NCBI GenBank assembly: GCA_022510815.1
Contig: JAFLST010000008.1
Location: 1-64,000 of the forward strand
Direction of reading: 5' to 3'
Origin: Christensenellaceae bacterium
Lineage (GTDB): Bacteria > Bacillota > Clostridia > Christensenellales > Aristaeellaceae
DNA: 64,000 nt
The translations under genes and the position numbers were made by a program. The stretch's first letter is position 1. Each line of letters opens with the position of its first letter. The notes under the pieces are model-generated. The model saw only the letters and a program-made list of their open reading frames with translations, was not told where the DNA came from and ran no database searches. Below are positions 44,045 through 52,718 of the stretch, piece after piece.

Positions 44045-44716
44045 TTATTCCGCTGTCCTTTCTGCCAGAATATCCGGAGAAAACGGGCGAATGATCCCTT
44101 TGTCTATCCAATGAATCTGTCCCGTACAGGTGACGCGGCCGTCCTTTATGAAGATGGCGCTTTCATCCTCCATGGCGCAGACGGGAAGCTCCATGGAAAC
44201 CTGCCGCAAGGCTTGCAGCAGCTCCCTGTTTTCCCAATCGAAGTGCGCCTTGACGGTGATGTCGGCAAGCCCCAAACCATCATACGGCGTGAGGGATTCC
44301 CATAGATCGACCGAGCGCTTTGCCATGTTGATGGAACCGGCGCTTACGCCCAGAATCGCGGCGGAACTCCTGCGGATTTCATCAGCGATGCCCTTCTCGC
44401 GTATGAGCTGAAATTGCTGCACCGCATGGCCGCCCATAAGAAAAATGCAGGAAGCGCCCTGAATAAGCTCCTTTGCGGCGGATGGTTCCGTCCTGCTGTC
44501 AATCACAGCATACTGGGCAAAGGGCATGCCGCGCTCCTCGAACATGCCATACATTCCGGCGGAATCCTCGTCATTGCGCTGAGCATCCGAAGGCCACGCG
44601 CTGATAAAAACAAGGCGGTCGCGGGCAGTCAGCTCGTCCCTGAACCGCCGCGCGATATCATCAGGAAAATGACGCGTTGGAAACCCGCTGAAGAATCCAA
44701 GGAACGGAGCATTCAT
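44045..44716 (-). CDS. S51-family peptidase (peptidase E / cyanophycinase-like)
   Basis: The 223-residue cytosolic protein has the nucleophile elbow ILGVSAGSINMAKRS (Ser about 125) and the FLMGGHAVQQF glycine loop of the S51 fold, which cleaves Asp-X dipeptides in peptidase E. The substrate here is not certain. AGGAG precedes ATG 44716, 47 bases after the HAD gene stop. Confidence 0.85.
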   Translation of the reverse strand: MNAPFLGFFSGFPTRHFPDDIARRFRDELTARDRLVFISAWPSDAQRNDEDSAGMYGMFEERGMPFAQYAVIDSRTEPSAAKELIQGASCIFLMGGHAVQQFQLIREKGIADEIRRSSAAILGVSAGSINMAKRSVDLWESLTPYDGLGLADITVKAHFDWENRELLQALRQVSMELPVCAMEDESAIFIKDGRVTCTGQIHWIDKGIIRPFSPDILAERTAE

Positions 44717-44763
44717 GATGTATTTCTCCTGCCTATAGCTGAAGCGCGGCGATTGTTGCGCGT

Positions 44764-45576
44764 TCAGATTTCCGCATGCTCACTGAGCCAGCGGGCCACG
44801 CCGTCCTCGTTGTTGCCGCCGATGACCCCGGTCGCCGCCCGTTTGAGCGCATCAACTGCATTGGCGACCGCGTAGCCCTCGTCCGCCGCGGCAAACAGGG
44901 ACAGGTCGTTGTGTCCGTCGCCGAAGCACACCACCCGGTCGCAGTTCAGCATCTCCTTGAGCTCCAGCATGGCGTTGGCCTTGGTGGCGGCCTGAGGCAT
45001 CAGCTCCAGCCACTGCTCGCCGCTGTAGATATCCCGGGAATAGACGCACTGGAACCGGTCCTTGTAGCGCTCGTAGAGCGGCAGCAGGGTCTCCGGGGCG
45101 TCGATGCAGGTGAAGTAGAAGACGTCGCCGCTTAACAGGTGCGCTTCATCCGTGGGACGCTCCCGAGGATCGCCGCGCCGGGTGGCGTTGAAATCGCGGG
45201 TGCCCTGATTGCAGCGCTCCGGGCAGTAGGAGAAGCACTCCACGCCGTCCACCATCGCGTAGACGATGGGCCATACACCGTGGGCGGTCAGGGTGTCGAA
45301 GATCTCCCGCGCCTCCTCCGCCGTAAAGCCGTGGCGGCTCAGGACGCGCCCGGTGCCGTTCTCCAGCATCCACGCGCCGTTATAGGTGATGACCGGGATC
45401 GGCGGGGTGATGCCCTCGGTGACCCGGCTGGCCGTGACGTAGGAGCGCGCCGTGGCATAGGAGAACAGCATGCCCTGCCCGATGAGCCGGTTCAGCGTGT
45501 CGATGGTGTAGGGCGACAGGCGCTGATCGCTGTTCAGCAGCGTGCCGTCAAGGTCGGAAACGTAGAGCGTGCGCAT
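44764..45576 (-). CDS. HAD-family (Cof-type) phosphatase
   Basis: In this 270-residue protein, the nucleophile motif is VSDLDGTLL (D8, D10), with SYATARS as motif II and CFGDGHNDLSLFAAA as motif IV. A C2B cap lies between. Cof-type members dephosphorylate sugar phosphates or pyridoxal phosphate. The start ATG shares one base with the GH31 stop (TGATG), which hints at a role in glucoside or sugar-phosphate metabolism. Confidence 0.9.
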   Translation of the reverse strand: MRTLYVSDLDGTLLNSDQRLSPYTIDTLNRLIGQGMLFSYATARSYVTASRVTEGITPPIPVITYNGAWMLENGTGRVLSRHGFTAEEAREIFDTLTAHGVWPIVYAMVDGVECFSYCPERCNQGTRDFNATRRGDPRERPTDEAHLLSGDVFYFTCIDAPETLLPLYERYKDRFQCVYSRDIYSGEQWLELMPQAATKANAMLELKEMLNCDRVVCFGDGHNDLSLFAAADEGYAVANAVDALKRAATGVIGGNNEDGVARWLSEHAEI

Positions 45577-47651
45577 CAGCTTATCACCAGATCATTCGTA
45601 TGCAGCGTCAGGCCCTCGCCGGACGCGGTCGCTTTGCCATCCCGCAGGGTCACGGTGATGGCCTTGAGGCCCGCGTCAAGGTCGATGGCTGTCGAGACGC
45701 CGTCGTCGTCATAGAGCGAGGCCTCGATGCTGCCGTCCAGCCAGCCCAGCAGGTTCAGGTCGGCGCTGTCCACGGCCTCGACCCATTCCGCCTCCTTGGC
45801 CAGCGGCACCACATGCCCGCGCCGGATGAACAGCGGGAACTCGTGAAGCCCGAGCTCCACCCAGTGGTGACCCTTTGTCATGGGGACAAGGTCGTAATCC
45901 GAGGCGGAGCGGAAGCGCACCAGCAGCATGTCCTCGGGCAGGTAGACGTGACGGCCCCGGGCGTTCTGCTCGTAGACCGGGGCGATCATCGCCTCATCGC
46001 CGAGCATCACCTGATCCTCCGTGCGGCAGGCCGTGTCGTCCGCGGGATAGTCAAAGGCCAGCGGGCGGAACATCATGCCGTCGGTCAGGACGGCCTTCAT
46101 CAGCGTGCTGTACAGATAGGGCAGCAGCGCGTAGCGGACCGTCAGCACCCGGCGCATCTCGGGCCAGTTTTCAAAGCGGTAGGCCTCCTGGTCGCGGGTG
46201 CCCTGCGCGGCATGATTGCGCATCAGCGGCGTGAACACACCGAGCTGCAGCCAACGCAGCAGCAGATCGCCCGTCGTGTGGCAGCCGAAGCCGCCCAGGT
46301 CCGCGCCGCAGTAGAGGAAGCCGCACATGTTCAGCGACGGCATCATCTTGAGGTTCATCAGCAGGTGACCCCACCATGAGTTGTTGTCGCCCTGCCACAC
46401 ACCGCCGTAGCGGTGCGCCCCGATGTACGACGCCCGGCTGAACAGCAGGAAGCGCTTCTCCGGGTCATATTCCGCAAAGCCCTCCGCCGCCGCGCGGGTC
46501 ATCATCGCGCCGTAGAGGTTGTGCACCTTGTCGTGGCGCACCATTTTGCCGTCGATCTCGTGATAGAAGCGGCGGTAGTCCTCGGGATTGTTGGCGATGG
46601 TGCCAAAGGCGTCCTTGAGCGCGAAGAACTCATGAATGCCGATGTTCTTTTCGCGCAGGGCTTCCGCCTTGGCGTAGGCGGCTTCCAGCGTCTCGGGGGT
46701 GTAGAAGAGCGCGGGCTCGTTCATGTCGTTCCAGTAGCCCTCGATGCCCGCGTCCAGCAGCTTCCGGTACTGCCTGCCGAACCACAGCCGCGCGTCCGCC
46801 CGCAGGAAATCCGGGAAGTAGGAGCGCCCCGGCCACACCGCGCCGACGAACAGGCTGCCGTCCGCCTTCTTGACGAAGAAGTCATTTTCAACGCCCTCGT
46901 CGCAGACGTCATAGCCCTTCTGCTGCTTGACGCCCGCGTCGATGATGGGCACCAGACGGATGTGATCCGCCTTGAGATCAGCGGCCAGCCCCGGCAGGTC
47001 GGGGAATGCGTCGCGGTTCCATGTGAAATCCTTGAAATCGTCCATGTAGTCGATATCCATGCTCATGCCGTCCAGCGGGATATGGCGTTCCCGGTGCTCG
47101 CGGACGATGGCGCGGATGTCGTCCTCCGAGGCATAGCCCCAGCGGGACTGGATGTATCCCAGACCCCACTTGGGCGGCGCGTAGCTGCGGCCGGTGAGTC
47201 CGCGGAACTCCCGGCACATTTCAACGAGGCTGTCGCCCTCGATCAGGTATACGGACAGGTCGCCGTTCACCGAGGTGATGACTGCGCGGTTCATCTCGGT
47301 ATACCCCAGATCAAAGAGCACCTCGCCGGGGTCGTCGAAATACGCGCCGAAGACGCCGCCCTCGCCGGAGAAGAGCAGCAGGTTATGGCTGGCATAGAGG
47401 CTGTTCTTGTCCTCGGTGTGGGAGAAATCGTCGCTGTTCCACGCGCGGTAGAGATGGCCGCGCTTGTTGATGCCGCGCACCGTTTCGCCCAGACCGAAGA
47501 TGAAATCGTCCTTGCCCAGTTCGCAGGAGAAGGAGAGCTTTTCGCCCTCCCGGCGCACGGCAAAGCGCGGCAATTCGCCCTGCTCCGCGGGGAGCTGACG
47601 GATCACCGCGCTGGTGTCAATGGGATGCCCGAAGTCATAACGATAGATCAT
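45576..47651 (-). CDS. GH31 alpha-glucosidase-like enzyme
   Basis: The 691-residue protein has an N-terminal beta-sandwich, then a TIM barrel with the nucleophile in GYWNDMNEPALF (about residue 320). The acid/base region lies around QGDNNSWWGH (about 415), and C-terminal beta domains follow. Family members cleave alpha-glucosidic or alpha-xylosidic bonds. WNDMNEP favours alpha-glucosidase over the KTDFGE of alpha-xylosidases. No signal peptide. The ribosome binding site is weak (AAGGCGG). Confidence 0.9.
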   Translation of the reverse strand: MIYRYDFGHPIDTSAVIRQLPAEQGELPRFAVRREGEKLSFSCELGKDDFIFGLGETVRGINKRGHLYRAWNSDDFSHTEDKNSLYASHNLLLFSGEGGVFGAYFDDPGEVLFDLGYTEMNRAVITSVNGDLSVYLIEGDSLVEMCREFRGLTGRSYAPPKWGLGYIQSRWGYASEDDIRAIVREHRERHIPLDGMSMDIDYMDDFKDFTWNRDAFPDLPGLAADLKADHIRLVPIIDAGVKQQKGYDVCDEGVENDFFVKKADGSLFVGAVWPGRSYFPDFLRADARLWFGRQYRKLLDAGIEGYWNDMNEPALFYTPETLEAAYAKAEALREKNIGIHEFFALKDAFGTIANNPEDYRRFYHEIDGKMVRHDKVHNLYGAMMTRAAAEGFAEYDPEKRFLLFSRASYIGAHRYGGVWQGDNNSWWGHLLMNLKMMPSLNMCGFLYCGADLGGFGCHTTGDLLLRWLQLGVFTPLMRNHAAQGTRDQEAYRFENWPEMRRVLTVRYALLPYLYSTLMKAVLTDGMMFRPLAFDYPADDTACRTEDQVMLGDEAMIAPVYEQNARGRHVYLPEDMLLVRFRSASDYDLVPMTKGHHWVELGLHEFPLFIRRGHVVPLAKEAEWVEAVDSADLNLLGWLDGSIEASLYDDDGVSTAIDLDAGLKAITVTLRDGKATASGEGLTLHTNDLVIS

Positions 47652-47754
47652 GGTATCGCACCGCCTTTTTGGAATGTGCCCATGATGCTATCTTTCGTGA
47701 TGCAGGGTACTTTATCCTGCCGGATATGCTCGAAACAGCGCCGGAATGCCGCGG

Positions 47755-49023
47755 TCAGTAGCCATAGTTGCGATCAATCACCAGACCGCTGATGGCGTCG
47801 ATGGTCAGCGCCACGTTGCCGGGGCTGTCGTTATAGGTGGCGGAGAAGGTATGGATGCCGAAGAAGTCCCACACCGGCCGCAGCTCCCATGTGCCGCTGC
47901 CGTCCTTGACCAGCACGGGCATGTAGCCCAGACGGATCTCGTTGATCTGCCATGTGTTGTCATAGGTTAGCTGCATCGCTTCCGGGTCCCGCTCCTGACT
48001 CTGGATAGAGAGCGGGCTGATGGCGCCGAAGATGTTCAGGATTTCATCGAAGGGTAGCAGGGAGACGTTCTCCCGCATCCTTTCGCCGATCTCCCACGGA
48101 TTCATCAATTGGGCATTCAGGATGCGCCCCTGATCAATCACGCAGGTCAGCGTTTCGCACTTCGGAGCGGATTCATAGCTTTGATTTCTGACTTCGTCCT
48201 CATCCTCAAGAGAGCTCGTGTTGGTTCGGGTGACGGGCACGCCGCCGGTGGTTCTGGTAAAGCTGAACCAATAGGCGTACATTCCTGTTTCGTCGTCGTC
48301 CTGAACCTTGGCGGCCCTTTCCAAACGGAAATCCGGCTGAATGGCAACGGCGAAGGCCTCCGCCATGGCGCGGGCCTGCGCGAGGGTGAGGGATTGCCCG
48401 GGCAGGGCAGCGTCCTCCGGAAGATCGAGGCCGTCAATCCAGAGCATATTCACAGGAAAATGCGCTGTGCCATCCCCTGATTGGTAAGCATAGTCGGTCT
48501 GCGCAATCAGCCGCTTCTCCCCAAAGGGAGTCGTCATATGCCAGTTGTAGCTGCCGACAGACGCATAGGGATCGTGCTGCGCGGACAGCCATTCGCTGGC
48601 GGGCATGTAGTCGGGCGAACCGTCGCTGAACGGAAACCAGTCATAGCCATAGTTGAAGAATCTGCTGCCTCTGGATGAATCGATGACCTCGTTGGGCTCG
48701 TCACGCCCGCCGGGCCAGCGCTCAAAGGATGACGGCTTCACGCGAACCCAGTCCCTTTCCCAGTCGGTGCCGGGCGCGGCGGCAAGGGCCATGTTTTTCG
48801 CGTCCTGCGCGGTTACGTCCCGACCGGACACGGCATAGGTGCTGATGCTTTCCACCTCCGGCACGATCACGGCCGCGTCCACCGTGACGCGCGTATGCCC
48901 CGTGTTGGAATACCATTCGCCTGTTGCGCGCTGCGGAGCGCCTGTCTGCTCGCGAATCGTATCCGCCGAAGCGGAGGAGCAGAGCAGCGTCAGGGCAAGG
49001 ATCGCAACGAAGGTTTTTTTCAT
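47755..49023 (-). CDS. secreted DUF6034-like protein, paralogue 1
   Basis: The 422-residue protein has a signal peptide (about 1-20, cut after SASA). It shows the features shared by all five paralogues: a DAAVIVPEV segment near residue 50, LLPFDEILNIF, GYMPV, PVWDFFG and the ending LTIDAISGLVIDRNYGY. The family label DUF6034 is from memory and unverified. The last part resembles PepSY-type beta units. It lies 16 bases after the ABC ATPase stop, so it is the fourth gene of the transporter operon. Function unknown. Confidence 0.8.
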   Translation of the reverse strand: MKKTFVAILALTLLCSSASADTIREQTGAPQRATGEWYSNTGHTRVTVDAAVIVPEVESISTYAVSGRDVTAQDAKNMALAAAPGTDWERDWVRVKPSSFERWPGGRDEPNEVIDSSRGSRFFNYGYDWFPFSDGSPDYMPASEWLSAQHDPYASVGSYNWHMTTPFGEKRLIAQTDYAYQSGDGTAHFPVNMLWIDGLDLPEDAALPGQSLTLAQARAMAEAFAVAIQPDFRLERAAKVQDDDETGMYAYWFSFTRTTGGVPVTRTNTSSLEDEDEVRNQSYESAPKCETLTCVIDQGRILNAQLMNPWEIGERMRENVSLLPFDEILNIFGAISPLSIQSQERDPEAMQLTYDNTWQINEIRLGYMPVLVKDGSGTWELRPVWDFFGIHTFSATYNDSPGNVALTIDAISGLVIDRNYGY

Positions 49024-49039
49024 ACAATCCACCTCGTAA

Positions 49040-49726
49040 TCATGGAATGTTTTCAGGTTCATTGCCCGCGGGAGCGTCATCCCAGCCGCGCACGGGGGTG
49101 AGCACGCCCTGATCCATCTCGCTGACCGTGTCGCACAGTTCGTCCACATCCTGGGCGAAATGGCTGGCGAGCAGGATGGTGCGGCCCTCGCCGCGCAGGC
49201 GCAGCAGCAGATCGCGGATGTCCCGCACGCCAGTTTTGTCAAGGCCGTTCATCGGCTCGTCGAGGATGAGGAGCTTCGGGTCGTCCAGCAGCGCCTGCGC
49301 AATGCCCAGCCGCTGCCGCATGCCGAGGCTGTACTGGCTCACGGGCTTGCGGAGGCTTGGGTCAAGGCCCACCTGCGAGATGAGCTCCTTCACCCGGGCT
49401 TTGGAGGCCCGCTTGCCCAGCCGCGCCAGCCACAGCAGGTTGTTCAGCCCTGTCTCGTGGGGCAGGAAGCCCGGCGTCTCGATCAGCATGCCTGTGTCCG
49501 GTGCGAAGTCGCAGTCCCGGCCGATGCGCCTGTCGAACACGCGGATCTCGCCGCGGTTGGGGTTCATGAAGCCGCAGACGCATTTCATCAGCACGGTCTT
49601 GCCCGAGCCGTTGCGCCCGATGATGCCATGAATGGCCCCGGCACGCAGGTTCAGCGACACCTCCCGGAGCACGGTTTCCTGCCCGAAGGACTTGCTGACG
49701 TTTTCAATGGAAATGGCGTTATTCAT
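49040..49726 (-). CDS. ABC-2 transporter ATPase
   Basis: The 228-residue protein has Walker A GRNGSGKT, a degenerate signature YSLGMRQRLGIA, Walker B LLILDEPMNGLD and ASHF as switch. The YSLGMRQR form is that of CcmA/LanF-type drug and lantibiotic exporters. ATG 49726 has GGGAGG upstream and overlaps the permease stop by 8 bases. Third gene of the operon. Confidence 0.9.
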   Translation of the reverse strand: MNNAISIENVSKSFGQETVLREVSLNLRAGAIHGIIGRNGSGKTVLMKCVCGFMNPNRGEIRVFDRRIGRDCDFAPDTGMLIETPGFLPHETGLNNLLWLARLGKRASKARVKELISQVGLDPSLRKPVSQYSLGMRQRLGIAQALLDDPKLLILDEPMNGLDKTGVRDIRDLLLRLRGEGRTILLASHFAQDVDELCDTVSEMDQGVLTPVRGWDDAPAGNEPENIP

Positions 49727-50615
49727 CGCTGGTTCCTCCCGCAAAGCTGAACGCGTAGCGCCGCATGGTCACGGCGGAGATGAGGACGCAGACTGCCGTC
49801 AGGCCACCGAGGATGAGATAGGACACATGAAGGCGCGGCAGCAGGTCGTAGCCGAAGTTGTGCATGGTGTAGGTGGCGTGCTGGAGCGGCGAGAGCCACG
49901 CCGAGGCAAGGTTGGCGTAGTAGCGCAGCTCGGAGGGGAGCTGGAGCCACGTCATGAAGCGGTCGGGGGTCAGCACGAAGCCGATAAAGTTCATGACCAG
50001 CGCCGCCATGATGCCTGCCCGGCGCGACCGCAGCAGCGTGAAGGTGAGCTGAATCGACGCCTGCAGGAGCACATACTGGAACAGGAGCAGGAAAATCTGC
50101 ACGCAGCAGGTGTAGGGCGTGGTCAGCTTGACGGTCTTGCGCAGCACGGTCAGGGCTACCTCGAAGTTCCCCGGGGCGAAGGAGAGCATGGTCGCCGTCT
50201 CGCTCCACCGGTCGGCAAGGAAGGCGTTGCCCAAGCACAGCGCCATGCTGGAGAACAGGATCATCGCGCAGTAGAGCGCCGTGAGCGCCAGCACCGTCAG
50301 GAGCTGACCCAGCAGCCACGACGACCGCCGTGCCCGAAAGATCAGGTATGAGGCAGGGGCGTCCAGCCGGGGAAAGGCGGACATCATCAGCAGCATGACC
50401 AGCGAGGCATAGAGGATGCTGTCGTCGTCCGCGTAGCACCAGACGAAGGGCTCGAAGATCTGCACGTTGGTCAGGTATTGCCGGGAGATGGCCATGGTCT
50501 TGTCCGTCAGCAGCCAGCAGAGCAGAAAGCCCAGCAGCAGGCTCATGTAGAAGCGCGGATTCTTGCGCAGGGCGTAGAGATTCCAGCCGCAGCACACGGC
50601 GGCTTCCCTAAGCAT
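49719..50615 (-). CDS. ABC-2 type permease, subunit B
   Basis: The 298-residue membrane protein has about six hydrophobic segments (from residue 26 to 285) and no sequence motif. The position directly before an ATPase and after a second permease fits a LanE/LanG-like heterodimer. Start overlaps the previous stop by 8 bases. Confidence 0.8.
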   Translation of the reverse strand: MLREAAVCCGWNLYALRKNPRFYMSLLLGFLLCWLLTDKTMAISRQYLTNVQIFEPFVWCYADDDSILYASLVMLLMMSAFPRLDAPASYLIFRARRSSWLLGQLLTVLALTALYCAMILFSSMALCLGNAFLADRWSETATMLSFAPGNFEVALTVLRKTVKLTTPYTCCVQIFLLLFQYVLLQASIQLTFTLLRSRRAGIMAALVMNFIGFVLTPDRFMTWLQLPSELRYYANLASAWLSPLQHATYTMHNFGYDLLPRLHVSYLILGGLTAVCVLISAVTMRRYAFSFAGGTSDE

Positions 50616-51357
50616 GGCGATTCACCTCCCGGTTCAGGGTGGTCAGCAGCAGCGCGGAGACGGCGGCAAGACCGGCCACCAGCGGCCAGAGCCAGCCGGA
50701 GAGCCAGTTCATGGGGTTCATCGCGCCAAAGGACGGGAAGAACCGCGTGCCGACCATCATCAGCGCGTAGCACAGGCACAGCGGCGCGATGGACGCGGCG
50801 GAGGAGGTCTCCGTCAGCAGGGCGATCATGCTGCCAATCCCGGCCCACAGCCCGCCGCAGAGCATCCGGCGCAGCAGCATGGCCCACACTGCGCTCATGT
50901 CGCCCGGGGGCAGCGCCGCGCCGCCGACAACCAGCGTCATGCCGTGGAGCACGCCTAACAGCAGGAGCGCCGAGAGGCCCTGCAGGAGCATGCCTGACAG
51001 CACGCAGGCCAGCAGCTTGCCCGTCAGCCAGCTCCGCCGTCCTGCGCGGAACAAGGCCGGACGCAGCGCGCCGTTTTTCAGCTCCACCAGCGCCTGCGCG
51101 CCATAGGGAAGGGCCGAGAGCGCCGGGAGCGTCAGCAGGCCGAAGTCGCCCTGCATGGCCCCGGTGAGCAGCGATGCCGCGTCAAGGTAGAAGTAGTCCT
51201 CGAAGGCATAGCCCTCGGCAAGGTCGCGCAGGGAGATAAGGAAGCCGTAGGTCTGCGTGCCCGCCGAGAGATACAGCGCCGCCGAGGTCGCCGCGAGCGC
51301 CAGCAGGAACCAGCGGCCCGTCAGCGCCCGGCGCAGGTCGGATAGGATGCAGCGCAT
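50608..51357 (-). CDS. ABC-2 type permease, subunit A
   Basis: The 249-residue membrane protein has about six hydrophobic segments. ATG 51357 has AAAGGAG 7 bases upstream; in-frame Met codons further up lie inside the promoter. First gene of the operon (permease A, permease B, ATPase, DUF6034-like 1). Two different permeases of 250-300 residues plus one ATPase and a nearby two-component system is the CprABC/LanFEG layout. Confidence 0.8.
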   Translation of the reverse strand: MRCILSDLRRALTGRWFLLALAATSAALYLSAGTQTYGFLISLRDLAEGYAFEDYFYLDAASLLTGAMQGDFGLLTLPALSALPYGAQALVELKNGALRPALFRAGRRSWLTGKLLACVLSGMLLQGLSALLLLGVLHGMTLVVGGAALPPGDMSAVWAMLLRRMLCGGLWAGIGSMIALLTETSSAASIAPLCLCYALMMVGTRFFPSFGAMNPMNWLSGWLWPLVAGLAAVSALLLTTLNREVNRHA

Positions 51358-51379
51358 GGTGTCACTCCTTTCTGATTCC

Positions 51380-51445
51380 ATGATAGAAGGCCGTCCGGCA
51401 AAAGTCATCATCAAGTTGTAAGCAAGTTGTCATCGAGTTGTAAAT
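51380..51445 (-). promoter_or_regulatory. ABC operon promoter with four 11-bp response-regulator repeats
   Basis: Plus-strand units AAGTCATCATC, AAGTTGTAAGC, AAGTTGTCATC and GAGTTGTAAAT fill 51402-51445 without gaps. A TATCAT -10 (51380-51385, minus strand) lies 16 bases away, and the nearest unit covers the -35 position, which has no consensus. This is the architecture of a PhoB/OmpR-activated promoter. Confidence 0.7.
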
Positions 51446-51452
51446 CCTGCCG

Positions 51453-52619
51453 TCAGTAGCCCAGCTCCAGATCGATCACCGAGCCGTCGACGGCGCTCAC
51501 GGTCAGCACGTTCTGATAGACCAGTGTCTCGCCCTCGCCGTAGAAGGCCCACACCGGCGTGAGGGCGAAGGTGCGGGTATCCCGCTGCATCAGCGCCATG
51601 TAGCCCAGCTCGATGCGGGTCACGTCGATGACGAGCTGATCCGTGTAGGGCTCCATCCACAGGTACTTGAGCGGCAGCATCTGCCGGGCGATGGAGAGAA
51701 TGTCCTCGAAGGGCAGCAGCGTCTGGGACGTCCGCTCCGCGCTGAATTGATAGGGCGAGCGCCAGTGAAAGGCCGTCACCCGTCCCTCCGGATCGAGAGC
51801 AACGCCGATCTCCTCATACCCCACGGGCGGCGCGAGCAGATCCGTCCGGTTATCGCGTTCCATGGCGTATATGGCAGGCAGCAGCGGCACGCTGTCGACA
51901 AGCCGCGTCAGGTAGACAACATAGGAGCTCCCGGTGCCCTGACGCTCAAGCCCTTTCAGCATGAGGTCGTCGTCATAGATGATGCCCGCCGCCTGTCCCA
52001 CCGCGAACACCTCGAAGGGCTCGTCGGTCAGCTCGCGCAGAAACGCTTCCGCGATGGCCGCGGCCTGCGCCCCGGTCAGCGGGTGCCCCTCAATGCACTC
52101 CCCGGATACCTCCCTTTCCATGTACGAGATGTTATAGTTGACCGCCTTGCTGAGACGATGGTCGTTCCCGAATCTGACGTAGGCGTTCAGCGCGCCGTCC
52201 TGCGGTTCGTCGAAGCCGGCGTATTGATAGTACCCGGTCTGCACCGCAACATGAATGTCCTCCTGCGCGGTGCCCCAATGGGTGATGCTGGCCCAGTGGC
52301 TTGTGGCCACCTGACGCTTGCCGTCGAAAACCCGGTTGTTCTCCACCTTCATTTTCTCCTCAAGTCCCGGCCAGAACAGCTCCGCCAGCACAGGCACCAT
52401 GTCATCCTCGAAGACGCGCGTAGAGACTGGGATGATGTACATGGCCTCCGTCTCCGGCACAATCACCGGCGCGTCCACGGTCATCACCGTCTTCCCCGTC
52501 GGCGATACAAGCTCCGTCTGCACCCGCTCCGGGGCCCGCACCTGCTCCGGCACCGTCTCGGCCCGGACGGGCAGGGCCAGCGCCATCATCGCCAGAAAAA
52601 AGAGCAGCATTTTCCGCAT
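51453..52619 (-). CDS. secreted DUF6034-like protein, paralogue 2
   Basis: The 388-residue protein has a signal peptide (about 1-20). It carries DAPVIVPET, LLPFEDILSIARQMLPL, GYMAL and a C-terminus ending VIDLELGY. Compared with the others it has lost PVWDFFG (PVWAFYG here), so it is the most divergent at the C-terminus. GGGGAGG precedes ATG 52619. That site can pair with CCTCCCCG 68 bases upstream in the leader. 99 bases separate it from paralogue 3. Confidence 0.8.
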   Translation of the reverse strand: MRKMLLFFLAMMALALPVRAETVPEQVRAPERVQTELVSPTGKTVMTVDAPVIVPETEAMYIIPVSTRVFEDDMVPVLAELFWPGLEEKMKVENNRVFDGKRQVATSHWASITHWGTAQEDIHVAVQTGYYQYAGFDEPQDGALNAYVRFGNDHRLSKAVNYNISYMEREVSGECIEGHPLTGAQAAAIAEAFLRELTDEPFEVFAVGQAAGIIYDDDLMLKGLERQGTGSSYVVYLTRLVDSVPLLPAIYAMERDNRTDLLAPPVGYEEIGVALDPEGRVTAFHWRSPYQFSAERTSQTLLPFEDILSIARQMLPLKYLWMEPYTDQLVIDVTRIELGYMALMQRDTRTFALTPVWAFYGEGETLVYQNVLTVSAVDGSVIDLELGY

Positions 52620-52627
52620 GAAAATAA

Positions 52628-52710
52628 CCTCCCCGTGTGATTCATTCTGCCCGTTAGACGAGCGGGAACCTGCCGCTGACTGATGGCCAGATGTAACATC
52701 CGCGGGGAGG
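52628..52710 (-). promoter_or_regulatory. leader able to mask the ribosome binding site of paralogue 2
   Basis: CCTCCCCG (52628-52635) and CGGGGAGG (52703-52710) are perfect complements. One arm is the ribosome binding site of the gene starting at 52619. A small CCCG/CGGG hairpin sits between. Functional meaning is inferred. Confidence 0.35.
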
Positions 52711-52718
52711 CTGCGCAT

